Shown here: piece after piece, positions 27,398 to 36,537 of the stretch | How the letters are laid out: each line of letters begins with the position of its first letter | Numbering within the stretch: the first letter of the stretch is position 1 | DNA from: Streptomyces sp. MBT53 | GTDB taxonomy: Bacteria > Actinomycetota > Actinomycetes > Streptomycetales > Streptomycetaceae | Assembly (NCBI RefSeq): GCF_016654115.1 | Contig: NZ_JAEQAZ010000005.1 | Location: 60,766 to 124,765, forward strand | DNA: 64,000 nucleotides | Direction: 5' to 3' | Program-made: the position numbers and the translations under genes | The notes under the pieces: model-generated | Told to the model about the DNA's origin: nothing | Database searches by the model: none | What the model saw: the letters and a program-made list of their open reading frames with translations, nothing else

Positions 27398-29125
27398 ATG
27401 ACCGACCTCGGGGACGGCCCCGTGGGACACGCCACGCGCAGCCGCACACGAGGGGTGCCCAGACCGCGGGAGGGCGGGGCCGACGAGCCGCTGCCCACCG
27501 GTGGCCGGGCCGCCTCCCGCGCCGCGGCCCGCCAGGCGCCGCGCGGTGGATCCCGGGCGGCCGGTCGTGCCGCCTCGCGCCGCAAGCAGGCTCCGCGCGG
27601 CAGGCGGGTGCTGAAGATCAGCGCGATATCCCTGTCGGTGGTGATCATGGTGACCGCGGGCGCCGGCTGGTGGTTCTACGAGCACCTGAACGGCAACATC
27701 AACAGCGTCCCGATCGACGACGGCGCGGGCGGCAAGGAGAAGGCCGACGCCTTCGGCCGGACGCCGATCAACCTCCTGGTGATGGGCAGCGACGCCCGGT
27801 CCAGCACGACCGACTGCAAGCTCGGCGGCGGCTGTTCGACGACCGGTGTGCAGTCCGGGAACGGCAACGCGGACGTGGAGATGGTGGTGCACATCTCGGC
27901 GGACCGTTCCAACGCCACCGTGATGAGCATCCCGCGCGACACCATGACCCAGGTCCCCGCCTGCAAGGACCCCAAGAGCGGCCAGTCGACGTCCGGCTAC
28001 TACGGGCAGATCAACAGCGCGCTCCAGTACGGGCAGGAGTGCCAGGTCAAGACCGTGCACGCGCTCACCGGCATCACCATCGACCACTTCGTGCAGATGG
28101 ACTTCTCCGGTGTGGTGAAGATGTCCGACGCGGTCGGCGGCGTCTCGGTCTGCGTCGACGCCGACGTCTACGACACCTACTCGCACCTGAAGCTCGCCAA
28201 GGGCACCCACACCCTCAAGGGCACCGCGGCCCTGGAGTTCGTCCGCTCCCGGCACGGCTTCGGCGACGGCAGCGACCTCGGCCGTACCGTCTCCCAGCAC
28301 CTCTTCCTCAGCGCGATGATCCGCAAGTTCAAGAGCGCGGGCACCCTCACCAACCCTTCGGCGGTCTACAACCTGGCCGACGCCGCCACCAAGGCGCTCA
28401 CCGTCGACACGGGCCTCGGCACCGTCAAGAAGCTCATCGGGCTCGCCGCGGACCTGGACAAGGTCCCGACGAAGCGCATGACGTTCACCACGATGCAGAC
28501 CGGCGCCGACCCGACCAACGCCAACCGGGTCGTACCGGCCGCCGCCGCGAAGAGCCTGTTCGCGACGATCGCCAACGACCAGTCGCTGACCAGCTCGTCC
28601 GGCAAGAAGTCGGCGGCGGCCACCGCGACCGCCACGGCAGTCGCCGTACCGGCCGCGAAGATCGCCGTCACGGTGGAGAACGGCACCAGCATCAGCGGCC
28701 GCGCCTCCACCGTCGCCACCGGCCTGATAGACGGCGGCTTCAGCTCCGACACGACCACCGGCAACGCCTCTGTCAGCGCGACCACGACCACCCTCACCTA
28801 CGGCACCGGGCAGAAGGCCGAGGCCCAGACCGTGGCCAAGGCGATCGGCCTCGGCTCCTCGCATCTCAAGCAGGGCACCGGCACCGGTCTGACCCTGGTG
28901 ATCGGCACGGACTGGCCCAGCGGTACGACGCTCCCGGGCGGCAGTTCGTCCCCGGCCCCGGCCGACACCAAGGCGGCCACCTCCAACGCCCAGGCCTCGA
29001 CCGCGGACGAGTCGAAGTCCTGCGCCAAGGTCAGCACCTACAAGACGGTCAGCCTCAACGGCGTCGCGATGACCCCGACCCAGGCGTACCGGGCGGCGAC
29101 GAACAAGAAGGACTCGGCGTCCTGA
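27398..29125 (+). CDS. LCP (LytR-CpsA-Psr) family cell-wall glycopolymer ligase
   Basis: 575-residue membrane-anchored LCP protein that transfers teichoic-acid-like or other glycopolymers from lipid carriers to peptidoglycan outside the cell. A long basic cytoplasmic tail (about 70 residues of Arg/Ala) is followed by one transmembrane helix (ISAISLSVVIMVTAGAGWWF). The LCP domain follows (LLVMGSDAR, SIPRDT, DHFVQMDFSGVVKM, ALEFVRSRH), then a LytR_C domain (KIAVTVENGTSISG). ATG 27398 has GGGAGTGCCAG upstream. Its length suits the actinobacterial LCP-LytR_C class. Confidence 0.92.
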   Translation: MTDLGDGPVGHATRSRTRGVPRPREGGADEPLPTGGRAASRAAARQAPRGGSRAAGRAASRRKQAPRGRRVLKISAISLSVVIMVTAGAGWWFYEHLNGNINSVPIDDGAGGKEKADAFGRTPINLLVMGSDARSSTTDCKLGGGCSTTGVQSGNGNADVEMVVHISADRSNATVMSIPRDTMTQVPACKDPKSGQSTSGYYGQINSALQYGQECQVKTVHALTGITIDHFVQMDFSGVVKMSDAVGGVSVCVDADVYDTYSHLKLAKGTHTLKGTAALEFVRSRHGFGDGSDLGRTVSQHLFLSAMIRKFKSAGTLTNPSAVYNLADAATKALTVDTGLGTVKKLIGLAADLDKVPTKRMTFTTMQTGADPTNANRVVPAAAAKSLFATIANDQSLTSSSGKKSAAATATATAVAVPAAKIAVTVENGTSISGRASTVATGLIDGGFSSDTTTGNASVSATTTTLTYGTGQKAEAQTVAKAIGLGSSHLKQGTGTGLTLVIGTDWPSGTTLPGGSSSPAPADTKAATSNAQASTADESKSCAKVSTYKTVSLNGVAMTPTQAYRAATNKKDSAS

Positions 29126-29132
29126 CCCACGG

Positions 29133-29597
29133 CTAACCGGCGGCGGCGGTCCAGGTGATGCGCGGGGGATCCACCCGCGCGCACAACGGGCCGCCGTTCG
29201 CGTCGGTCAGACCGAGACGGCCGACGAGCAGACCGTCGCTCGCGGCGGCGGCCAGGACGTCGGCGGGCACGGAGTCGAGCATGAGCTTGGCGCGCCGGAA
29301 CATCGTGAAGACCCCGTCCCCGTCGACCGTGCCCCAGGACAGATAGACGAACCGCAGACCCATCCGGTGCTGCACATAGGGGCCCGTGACCACGACGCCG
29401 TCCGGAGTGACCTCCGCCGCGCACTCCAGCGTCCAGGTCGCGGACGCGGCGTCCCCCGGCTGCGGATCGAGGAGTTCGGCCGGCCGGTCCCGGCGCTGCA
29501 CGGCGACGTGGACGTCGTCGTACGTCGCGACGGGCTTGTCGGCGGGGGCGGGGCAGGTACGGCCGGGCAGGTCGACGGCGTCGATGCGGAGGTGCAT
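29133..29597 (-). CDS. DUF5990-family protein
   Basis: 154-residue cytoplasmic protein with the recognisable start MHLRIDAVDLPGRTC and VQRRDRPAELLDPQPGDA...ATWTLEC, which I associate with the actinobacterial DUF5990 family. No function is known. It is convergent with the LCP gene (7-base gap) and upstream of nothing on its own strand except the transporter ends at 29632. ATG at 29597, 29606 or 29609 are all possible; the innermost fits the family start. Confidence 0.7.
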   Translation of the reverse strand: MHLRIDAVDLPGRTCPAPADKPVATYDDVHVAVQRRDRPAELLDPQPGDAASATWTLECAAEVTPDGVVVTGPYVQHRMGLRFVYLSWGTVDGDGVFTMFRRAKLMLDSVPADVLAAAASDGLLVGRLGLTDANGGPLCARVDPPRITWTAAAG

Positions 29598-29631
29598 ACG
29601 GGCCATCATGCCGCGCCCGCCCTCCCTACCC

Positions 29632-30633
29632 TCAGTCGATCAAGGGGAAGTGGCAGGCGGTCCGGCGGCCGGACGCCGTCACGGTCAGCTGTGGGCGTTC
29701 CAGAGCGCAGCGCTCACGGGCGTAGGGGCAGCGGGTGCGGAACGGGCATCCTGTTGGCTTGTCCACCGGGTTGGGCACCTCACCGGTCAGCACGATCCGC
29801 TCGCGGCGCGGCGCGTCCACGCCGTCGTCGATGTCCGGGACCGCCGACAACAACGCCTGTGTGTACGGATGCGCCGGCTCCTTGTACAGGGCCTCCGTCT
29901 CGCCGAGTTCGACGATCTCCCCGAGATACATGACCGCGATCCGGTCGGACACGTGCCGGACCACCCCGAGGTCGTGCGCGATGAAGACATAGGTGAGCGC
30001 GAACTCCTCCTGGAGATCCGCGAACAGGTTCAACACCTGTGCCTGGATGGACACGTCGAGCGCGGACACCGGCTCGTCGGCGACGATCAGCTTCGGGTTG
30101 GTCGCCAACGCCCTTGCGATACCGATGCGTTGCCGCTGCCCGCCGGAGAACTCGTGCGGATAGCGGTCCAGATGGGCCGCCGCCAGGCCTACGACGTCGA
30201 AGAGCTCGGCGACCCGACGACGTACGGCGGCGGCGTCGCCGTACCGGTGGACGAGCAGCGGCTCCGCCACGATGTCCCCGGCACGGCGACGCGGGTTCAG
30301 CGAGGCCTGCGGGTCCTGGAACACCAGCTGCATCCCCGGACGCACGGGACGCAGCCGCCGCGTGGACAGCGTGCTGATGTCCTGGCCGTCGAACTCGACC
30401 CGGCCGCCCGTGAGTTCGGTGAGCCTGACCAGACAGCGGCCGAGCGTCGACTTGCCGCAGCCCGACTCGCCGACGATGCCGAGCGTCTCCCCGGTCCGCA
30501 CCTCCAGCGACACCCCGTCCACGGCCCGCAGCACCCTGCGGTGCCGGGAGAACCCGTCGGCGCGCAGGGGGTAGTGCTTGGTGACGTCGGAGGCGCGCAG
30601 CAGCACCTCTGACGGTGTCGTTCGCGCGGTCAC
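29632..30633 (-). CDS. Oligopeptide ABC importer ATPase (OppF/DppF type)
   Basis: 333-residue ATP-binding subunit. Walker A GESGCGKST, signature FSGGQRQRI, Walker B LIVADEPVSALD, and the C-terminal oligopeptide domain with a Cys cluster (CPFRTRCPYARERC) that in relatives holds an iron-sulfur cluster. It powers uptake together with the preceding ATPase; the start GTG 30633 overlaps that gene's stop (GTGA). It is last in a five-gene operon running from 35389. Confidence 0.92.
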   Translation of the reverse strand: MTARTTPSEVLLRASDVTKHYPLRADGFSRHRRVLRAVDGVSLEVRTGETLGIVGESGCGKSTLGRCLVRLTELTGGRVEFDGQDISTLSTRRLRPVRPGMQLVFQDPQASLNPRRRAGDIVAEPLLVHRYGDAAAVRRRVAELFDVVGLAAAHLDRYPHEFSGGQRQRIGIARALATNPKLIVADEPVSALDVSIQAQVLNLFADLQEEFALTYVFIAHDLGVVRHVSDRIAVMYLGEIVELGETEALYKEPAHPYTQALLSAVPDIDDGVDAPRRERIVLTGEVPNPVDKPTGCPFRTRCPYARERCALERPQLTVTASGRRTACHFPLID

Positions 30634-31676
30634 GGTGTCGCCTCTCGTTCCAGGTCCGGTACGTCCGTCGCCGCGGCCCGTGCGGTCAGGCGCAGCGCGG
30701 CGCGGTCGTCCTCGGGAAGCCAGCAGGCATCGCGGTGCGCGCTGCCACCGAAGTCCCTCAACTCCGGGCGCTCCTCGCACCGTTCGTGCCGCAACCGGCA
30801 CCGGGGCGCGAACGCGCACCCCTCCGGCAGGTCCCCCGGCGCCACCGGCATGCCCGCGATGGTGGGCAGCCGCCGCAGCCGGGGCCCGCCCACGCGGGGC
30901 ACCGAGTCGAGCAGTCCCCAGGTGTACGGGTGCCGTGGTCCGTGGAACACCGCCCGGCGCGGGCCCTCCTCGGCCGCCCGGCCGCCGTACATGACGAGGA
31001 CCCGGTCGGCGATCTGTGAGATCACGCCCATGTCGTGCGTGATGAGGACGACCGCCGAGCCCTCCGTGTTCAACTCCCGCATCAGGTCGAGGATTTGGGC
31101 CTGGACCGTCACGTCGAGGGCGGTGGTCGGCTCGTCGGCGATCAGCAGGGCGGGGCCGCAGGAGAGGGCCATCGCGATGACCGCGCGCTGCCGCATGCCG
31201 CCGGAGAACTCGTGCGGGTAGGCGTTCGCTCGCGAGGCCGCGTCGGGGATGCCCACGTCGGAGAGGAGACCGACGGCACGCGCGTGGGCCTCCTTGCGGG
31301 ACACCTTCTCGTGCGCCCTGATCTGCTCGGCGATCTGCCATCCCACGGTGTACACGGGCGTGAGCGCGGTCATCGGGTCCTGGAAGACCATGGCGATCTC
31401 CCGGCCCCGTACCGCCCGCATCTCCTTGTCGGGGAGGGTGAGCAAGTCCCGGCCACGGAAGCGGACTTGGCCCTCGACGGTGACGTTGGGACTCGTCAGC
31501 AGGCGGAGCACGGCCAGCATCGAGACGCTCTTGCCCGAGCCCGACTCGCCCACCACGCCCAGGATCTCGCCGGGGTCCACGGAGAAGGACAGGCCGTCGA
31601 CGACGGTGACGGAGCCTCGGCGGGTGCGGAAGGACACCCTCAAGTCGCGTACGTCCAGCAGGGGTTGGTCAGGCAT
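30630..31676 (-). CDS. Oligopeptide ABC importer ATPase (OppD/DppD type)
   Basis: 348-residue ATP-binding subunit. Walker A GESGSGKS, signature FSGGMRQRA, Walker B LLIADEPTTALD and a C-terminal Cys-containing domain (CAFAPRCRLRHERC). It pairs as a heterodimer with the 29632 ATPase on the cytoplasmic face of the two permeases. The start overlaps the 3' end of the OppB-type permease by 8 bases. Confidence 0.92.
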   Translation of the reverse strand: MPDQPLLDVRDLRVSFRTRRGSVTVVDGLSFSVDPGEILGVVGESGSGKSVSMLAVLRLLTSPNVTVEGQVRFRGRDLLTLPDKEMRAVRGREIAMVFQDPMTALTPVYTVGWQIAEQIRAHEKVSRKEAHARAVGLLSDVGIPDAASRANAYPHEFSGGMRQRAVIAMALSCGPALLIADEPTTALDVTVQAQILDLMRELNTEGSAVVLITHDMGVISQIADRVLVMYGGRAAEEGPRRAVFHGPRHPYTWGLLDSVPRVGGPRLRRLPTIAGMPVAPGDLPEGCAFAPRCRLRHERCEERPELRDFGGSAHRDACWLPEDDRAALRLTARAAATDVPDLEREATP

Positions 31677-32634
31677 GGCGGGCCCTCGGGTCGAGTCGCG
31701 CGTACAGGATGTCCACCAGGGCGTTGGCCAGGACGACGAAGAACGCCGCGTACAGGACGGTGCCCATGATCACGGGCAGGTCCAGGTTCTGGAGGGCGTC
31801 GAAGGTCAGCTTGCCGATGCCGGGGAGGCCGAAGACCACCTCGGTCAGCAGCGCGGCCCCGCCGACCAACGCGCCGAAGTCCAGGCCGAACAGCGACACG
31901 ATCGGGATCAGCGAGCAGCGCAGCGCGTGCCGGATCAGGATGCGCCGTTCGGAGAGGCCCTTGGCGCGCGCGGTGCGGACGTAGTCCTCGTTCAGGGCGG
32001 TGACGACCTCGCCGCGCAGCAGCCGGGCGTAGATCCCGGCGTACAGCAGCGCGAGCGTCAGCCAGGGGAAGAGGAGGTGCAGGGCCCACTGGCCGGGGTG
32101 GCCGAGGCCGACGTAACCCGGCGGCGGCACCCAGGAGAACAGCGAACCGTGCAGCTGTTTCTGGGTGATGAGGTTGACGACCTCGCCGAGCCAGTAGGCC
32201 GGCAGCGAGACCCCGACCACGCCGACGAGCATGATCAGCGGGTCGGCCGCCCTGCCGCGCAGGGCCGCGGCCGCCGTGCCCATGACGATTCCCGCCGTCA
32301 TCCAGATCAGCGCGGCGCCGACGACGAGCGAGAGGGTCACCGGGGTGGCCTGCACGATCTGCGGGATCACGCGGGAGCCGCGGTTGACGAACGACTCCAG
32401 GTCCCGGTCGATCAGCAGGTGCCGCATCATCAGCAAATAGCGGATGGGCATGGGCCGGTCGAGGCCGAAGGAGTGCCGGACCTGGGCGAGCGTCGCCGGG
32501 TCGGCGTTGCGCCCGGCGATGCGGGCGGCGGGGTCGACTCCCGGTGTGGCGAAGAAGATCAGGAAGACCAGCACACTGATCGCGAACATCACCAGCAGGG
32601 CGGACGCGAAGCGTTTGACGATGAACCGGAGCAT
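31669..32634 (-). CDS. Peptide ABC permease (OppB type)
   Basis: 321-residue inner-membrane permease with six predicted helices. It begins with the typical MLRFIVKRFASALLVMFAISVLVFLIF. The EAA loop reads RTARAKGLSERRILIRHALR. The long periplasmic segment after helix 1 is normal for the family. ATG 32634 is the first start matching the family N-terminus. It forms the channel with the OppC-type protein encoded 5 bases upstream. Confidence 0.92.
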   Translation of the reverse strand: MLRFIVKRFASALLVMFAISVLVFLIFFATPGVDPAARIAGRNADPATLAQVRHSFGLDRPMPIRYLLMMRHLLIDRDLESFVNRGSRVIPQIVQATPVTLSLVVGAALIWMTAGIVMGTAAAALRGRAADPLIMLVGVVGVSLPAYWLGEVVNLITQKQLHGSLFSWVPPPGYVGLGHPGQWALHLLFPWLTLALLYAGIYARLLRGEVVTALNEDYVRTARAKGLSERRILIRHALRCSLIPIVSLFGLDFGALVGGAALLTEVVFGLPGIGKLTFDALQNLDLPVIMGTVLYAAFFVVLANALVDILYARLDPRARHA

Positions 32635-32639
32635 GGCTC

Positions 32640-33668
32640 TCACACCCCTCCGCGCAGCCGGGCGCCCGGGTCGAGCGCGTCGCGGACGCCGTCGCCGAGG
32701 ACGTTGAGGGCCGCTGTGGTCAGCGCGATCAGCAGGCCGGGCGCGATCGTCACGGCGGGCCGGGTGTAGAGGAGTCCGAGTCCGTCCTCGATGATCGTGC
32801 CCCAACTGGCGTCCGGCGGCTGGACACCGACGGACAGGAAGGACAGCGCCGACTCGGTGAGCATGGCCAGCGCGGTCATCAGCGGCAGGAATACGATCGC
32901 GGTGGGTAGCACGTTCGGCAGCACCTCGCGGCGCAGGATGCGCACGGTCGGCGCTCCCGAGCCGATGGCCGCCTGGATGTACTCCTTGTTGCGCAGGACG
33001 AGTACCTGACCGCGCAACGGCCGTGCGATGTACGGCACATAGATCGCCGCGATGATCGCGACGGGCAGCCAGAGACTCCCCGCCTCGACGGTGAGCGGTC
33101 CGAGGTGCAGTCCGTCGGTGAGCAGGACGACCGAGAGGCAGATCGCGAGCAGGTACACCGGGAAGGCCCAAATGACGTCCAGGACACGGGAGATGACGGC
33201 GTCGACGACACCGCCCGCGTACCCGGCGACGACTCCGACGACCGTACCGAGGGCGCAGGTGAGCAGCGCCGCCGTGAACCCGATGAACAGGCTCGTCCGG
33301 CCGCCGTAGAGCAGCCGGGCCATCACGTCACGGCCCTGGTTGTCGGCGCCGAGGAAGTAGTGGGCGGGGTCCCAGGTCGGGCCGATCGGGGTGACGCCGA
33401 GGCCGAGGCCGGTGCTGCTCGGGGTGAGCACCGGCACGGTCTTCCCGCCGACGACCGTGGTGCCGGAGACATGCGACTGGAAGGGGTCGGTGTGCGCGAT
33501 GTGGTGCGCGTACAGCGGCCCGCACAGGGTCGCCAGGACGACGAGGAAGAGGACGACGGCCGCGGCGAGCGCCGACCTGTTGTGCAACAGGTCGGCGCCG
33601 GCCGTCCGCCAGGGGCCCGGCGAGCGCCGGGCCTCCGCGGTGGCCAACTCGGGTGCGGCGGTGCTCAC
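32640..33668 (-). CDS. Peptide ABC permease (OppC type)
   Basis: 342-residue permease. A Pro/Ala-rich N-terminal tail, first helix ALAAAVVLFLVVLATLCGPLY, an extended outside loop with GLGVTPIGPTWDPAHYFLGADNQGRDV (the OppC N-domain signature), then five helices with the EAA loop AAIGSGAPTVRILRREVLPN. GTG 33668 overlaps the binding-protein stop; ATG 33677 is a close alternative start. Confidence 0.9.
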   Translation of the reverse strand: MSTAAPELATAEARRSPGPWRTAGADLLHNRSALAAAVVLFLVVLATLCGPLYAHHIAHTDPFQSHVSGTTVVGGKTVPVLTPSSTGLGLGVTPIGPTWDPAHYFLGADNQGRDVMARLLYGGRTSLFIGFTAALLTCALGTVVGVVAGYAGGVVDAVISRVLDVIWAFPVYLLAICLSVVLLTDGLHLGPLTVEAGSLWLPVAIIAAIYVPYIARPLRGQVLVLRNKEYIQAAIGSGAPTVRILRREVLPNVLPTAIVFLPLMTALAMLTESALSFLSVGVQPPDASWGTIIEDGLGLLYTRPAVTIAPGLLIALTTAALNVLGDGVRDALDPGARLRGGV

Positions 33669-35389
33669 TTGACCCATGTCTGGCCGACGAGCATGTAGAA
33701 CTGCTTGCTGAACTGGTAGTTGCCCAGCCGCTTCGACGTGAAGTCGATGATCTTCGGGTTGATCAGCGGGACCACCGGGGACTGCCGCATGATCGTCTGG
33801 TCGATCGCGCCCCACTGCGTGTTGGCCGCCGTCGGGTCGGTCTGGGCGGTCTTCAGCGCGGTCTGCATCTTCGCGTCGACGCCCTTGTCGCAGAAGCCCG
33901 AGATGTTGATGCTGGAGTCGCTTCCCGGGTGGAACGCGGCGCAGGAGAACAGCACGTTGAGGAAGTCGGAGGCCGCCGGATAGTCCTGGTACCAAGAGGT
34001 CAGGGCGAGTTGGACCTTGTTCTTGGTGTTCTGGATGTAGGTGAACTGGATGTTCCCCGACAGCGGCTTGAGCGTCGCCTTGTAGCCGAGCTGGGTGAGC
34101 AGGCTCTGCAGGTACTGCCCGATCGACTTGTTCACGTCGTCGTCCTGCACGACGATGCCGACCTCCTGCCCGGCCGTCCCGGACTGCTTCACCAGCGCCT
34201 TGGCCGTGGCGAGGTCCGCGGCCGTCCAGGTCTTGCCGCCGCCCTTGGTGTAGTCGCAGGAGTCGACGTGCCCGGGGAAGCCCGGCGGCAGGATCGTGCA
34301 CGCGGGGGAGGCGAGGTTGGTGCCGCCGTACAAACGCACCACGGCGGACCGGTCCACGGCCCAGTTGATGGCCTGGCGCGCCAACTTGTTGTTGAACGGG
34401 GCCGTGTTGACGTTCAGCGTCGCGTACCAGAACGCGGTCAGCGGGTTCACATGCGCCTGGGCGGTGTACTTGGTGCCGATCTCGTTGAGGCGGTCGGCGG
34501 GCGGCGGGTCGTACATCCAGTCCGCCTGGCCGTTCTCGACGGCGGTGACCTCGGACTCGACGGTCTGCCCGAAGGTGTAGTCGATCTCGTCCGGGTACCC
34601 CTGCGGTTCGGCCTCCCGCGACCACTCCTTGAAGTGCGGGTTGCGCACCAGCTTCAGCTCACGGTTCGGGTCGTAGGAGGCCGCCATGTACGGGCCGGTC
34701 GTCGGCAACGGCTTCGTGCCCGCGTCCTTCGTCGGCGAGTCCTTGGGCACGATGCTGGCGTGCGGGACGGCCAGCTTGTACGGGAACTCCGAGTCCGCCG
34801 CGGTGAGGTTGATCGTGACCGTGTTCGCCTTCGCGTCACCGGTCACACCGCCCTTGAGCGTGCAGGACGCGGGAGTCTTCAGGCAGGCGGTGGCGCCGAC
34901 GATGCCGTTGTAGAAGGTGCCCGCGGTGGGGCTGGAGACCTTGAAGATGCGCTGGAAGGACGCCACCACGTCGTCGGTGGTCAGCGCCTTGCCGTTGGAG
35001 AAGCTGATGCCCTTGCGGAGCGTGAAGGTGTACGTCTTCCCGCCGTTGGTGACCTTCGGCATCGCCGCGGCCAGGTCCGGGACGACCGTGAACGAGGCCT
35101 GGCCGCCGACCTTCTTGAACGACAGCAACCCGTCGTACATCGACTGGTACAACTGCCAGTACTGGAGCGTGTAGTTGACCTGCGGGTCGAAGCTGCCCGC
35201 CGCCGCGTGGGCGACCAGCTTCAGTGTGCCGCCCTTGTGCTGCGGCAGGAAGGCGGAGGAGCCGGACGCCGACGAGGACGTGGTCGCGTCGGCGGAGGAA
35301 CTGTCGTCGGAGGACGAACAGGCGGCGGTGGTCAGGGCGAGGGCGACGGTGGCGGCGGCGAACGCGGTCCGTCTCGTGCTGCGGGACAT
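33665..35389 (-). CDS. Peptide/nickel ABC substrate-binding lipoprotein (SBP family 5)
   Basis: 574-residue extracellular binding protein. Signal peptide with lipobox LTTAAC (lipid-modified Cys24), a Ser/Asp linker, then the family 5 motif (GGTLKLVAHAAAGSFDPQVNYTLQYWQLYQSMYDGLLSF) and the TLRKGISFSNGKALTTDDVVASFQRI segment. It captures the substrate for the four downstream transporter genes. The proline iminopeptidase gene just upstream suggests proline-containing peptides as cargo (inference). Confidence 0.93.
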   Translation of the reverse strand: MSRSTRRTAFAAATVALALTTAACSSSDDSSSADATTSSSASGSSAFLPQHKGGTLKLVAHAAAGSFDPQVNYTLQYWQLYQSMYDGLLSFKKVGGQASFTVVPDLAAAMPKVTNGGKTYTFTLRKGISFSNGKALTTDDVVASFQRIFKVSSPTAGTFYNGIVGATACLKTPASCTLKGGVTGDAKANTVTINLTAADSEFPYKLAVPHASIVPKDSPTKDAGTKPLPTTGPYMAASYDPNRELKLVRNPHFKEWSREAEPQGYPDEIDYTFGQTVESEVTAVENGQADWMYDPPPADRLNEIGTKYTAQAHVNPLTAFWYATLNVNTAPFNNKLARQAINWAVDRSAVVRLYGGTNLASPACTILPPGFPGHVDSCDYTKGGGKTWTAADLATAKALVKQSGTAGQEVGIVVQDDDVNKSIGQYLQSLLTQLGYKATLKPLSGNIQFTYIQNTKNKVQLALTSWYQDYPAASDFLNVLFSCAAFHPGSDSSINISGFCDKGVDAKMQTALKTAQTDPTAANTQWGAIDQTIMRQSPVVPLINPKIIDFTSKRLGNYQFSKQFYMLVGQTWVK

Positions 35390-35446
35390 CCAGGGAACTC
35401 CCGTCGGAGGAAAGGCTGTTGGGTCGACCGGGGAATGGGCCGGGGA

Positions 35447-36343
35447 TCAGTCGGTGGAGTCGAGGAAGGTGCCGACGACCCGGAGGTAGAGCTCTTCCTC
35501 CTCGACGTGGGGCATGTGGCTGGAGTGCTCGAACATGTGCCAGCGCACGTCGGGGATGTGGTCGGCGAACGGGCGCAGCGTGTCGGGAGTCGCCTCGTCG
35601 TACCGTCCGGACACCAGCAGGGTCGGCGCCTCGACGAGATGCAGCCGGTCGATCACGGACCAGTCCTTCATGGTGCCGACGACATGGAACTCGTTCGGCC
35701 CGTTCATCGTGTGGTACACGGTCGGATCGGCCGCGATGTTCTCCCAGGTCGCCTGTACCTCGGGCGGGTTGGGGTTCATACGGCACACATGGCGCTCGTT
35801 GAAGACCTGCTCGGCGGCGAGGTAGTCGGGGTGGTCGGTGGTTCCGGCCGCCTCGTGGGCGAGCAGGGTCCGCTGGACCTCGGGCGGCAGCTGGGCGCGC
35901 AGTTCGGCCGCCGCCGCGAGCCACAGCTCCATGGACGCGGGGGAGTTGGCGATGACCAGCCCGCGCAGCCCGGCCGGCCGGCGTACCGCGTGCTCGGCGG
36001 CGAGCATGCCGCCCCAGGACTGGCCGAGGAGGTGGTAGGAGTGGGCGATGCCCAACTCCTTGAGAAGATTGTCCAGTTCGTCGAGGAAGAGCTGGACGGT
36101 CCAGAAGCCGGCGCCCTCGTCGGGCAGATGCGTGGACAGTCCGATGCCGAGCTGGTCGTAGTGCACCACTTGGCGTCCCTGCTCGGCGATGCCCGCGATG
36201 CTGAGGGTGTAGTTGTGACCGGCGCCGGGGCCGCCGTGCAGGACGACCAGGGGTGTCCGGCCGGGTTCGCCGGTGATCCGGTACCAGGTCGAATGGCCGT
36301 TGAAGTCGACGGTGCCGGTGTGATTCGGTTCGGGAATCGCCAC
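35447..36343 (-). CDS. Proline iminopeptidase-like hydrolase (S33)
   Basis: 298-residue alpha/beta hydrolase. The oxyanion motif LHGGPGAG, nucleophile Ser109 in GQSWGGM, acid in SGRYDEATPD and final His in HSSHMPH follow the prolyl aminopeptidase pattern. It removes N-terminal proline from peptides, or hydrolyses amino-acid amides in related enzymes. GTG 36343 is chosen for GGGAGG just upstream. It lies 57 bases ahead of the binding protein on the same strand, so import and hydrolysis are probably co-expressed. Confidence 0.88.
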   Translation of the reverse strand: MAIPEPNHTGTVDFNGHSTWYRITGEPGRTPLVVLHGGPGAGHNYTLSIAGIAEQGRQVVHYDQLGIGLSTHLPDEGAGFWTVQLFLDELDNLLKELGIAHSYHLLGQSWGGMLAAEHAVRRPAGLRGLVIANSPASMELWLAAAAELRAQLPPEVQRTLLAHEAAGTTDHPDYLAAEQVFNERHVCRMNPNPPEVQATWENIAADPTVYHTMNGPNEFHVVGTMKDWSVIDRLHLVEAPTLLVSGRYDEATPDTLRPFADHIPDVRWHMFEHSSHMPHVEEEELYLRVVGTFLDSTD

Positions 36344-36430
36344 GCGAGGGCCTCCCAGGAGGGCCGGACGCGAGCCGGCCGGTGGCGGAAACGGAAAAGG
36401 ATGTGACGGATGGCTGCGATAGTGATTGGG

Positions 36431-36457
36431 TAAAAGGTCAGCGCACAAGACCTTTTA
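36431..36457. promoter_or_regulatory. Inverted repeat TAAAAGGTC-N9-GACCTTTTA, probable GntR operator
   Basis: Perfect 9-bp arms at 36431-36439 and 36449-36457 lie between the divergent peptidase (start 36343) and GntR regulator (36538). Location and symmetry make it the likely operator for both directions. Confidence 0.7.
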
Positions 36458-36537
36458 GCGGGGGCTGGGCAAGACGTAACGGCGAGTTCACGTGGCCCGC
36501 CCGCGTTTACAGCGGCGGCATTGGAGGGGGAGGACAA

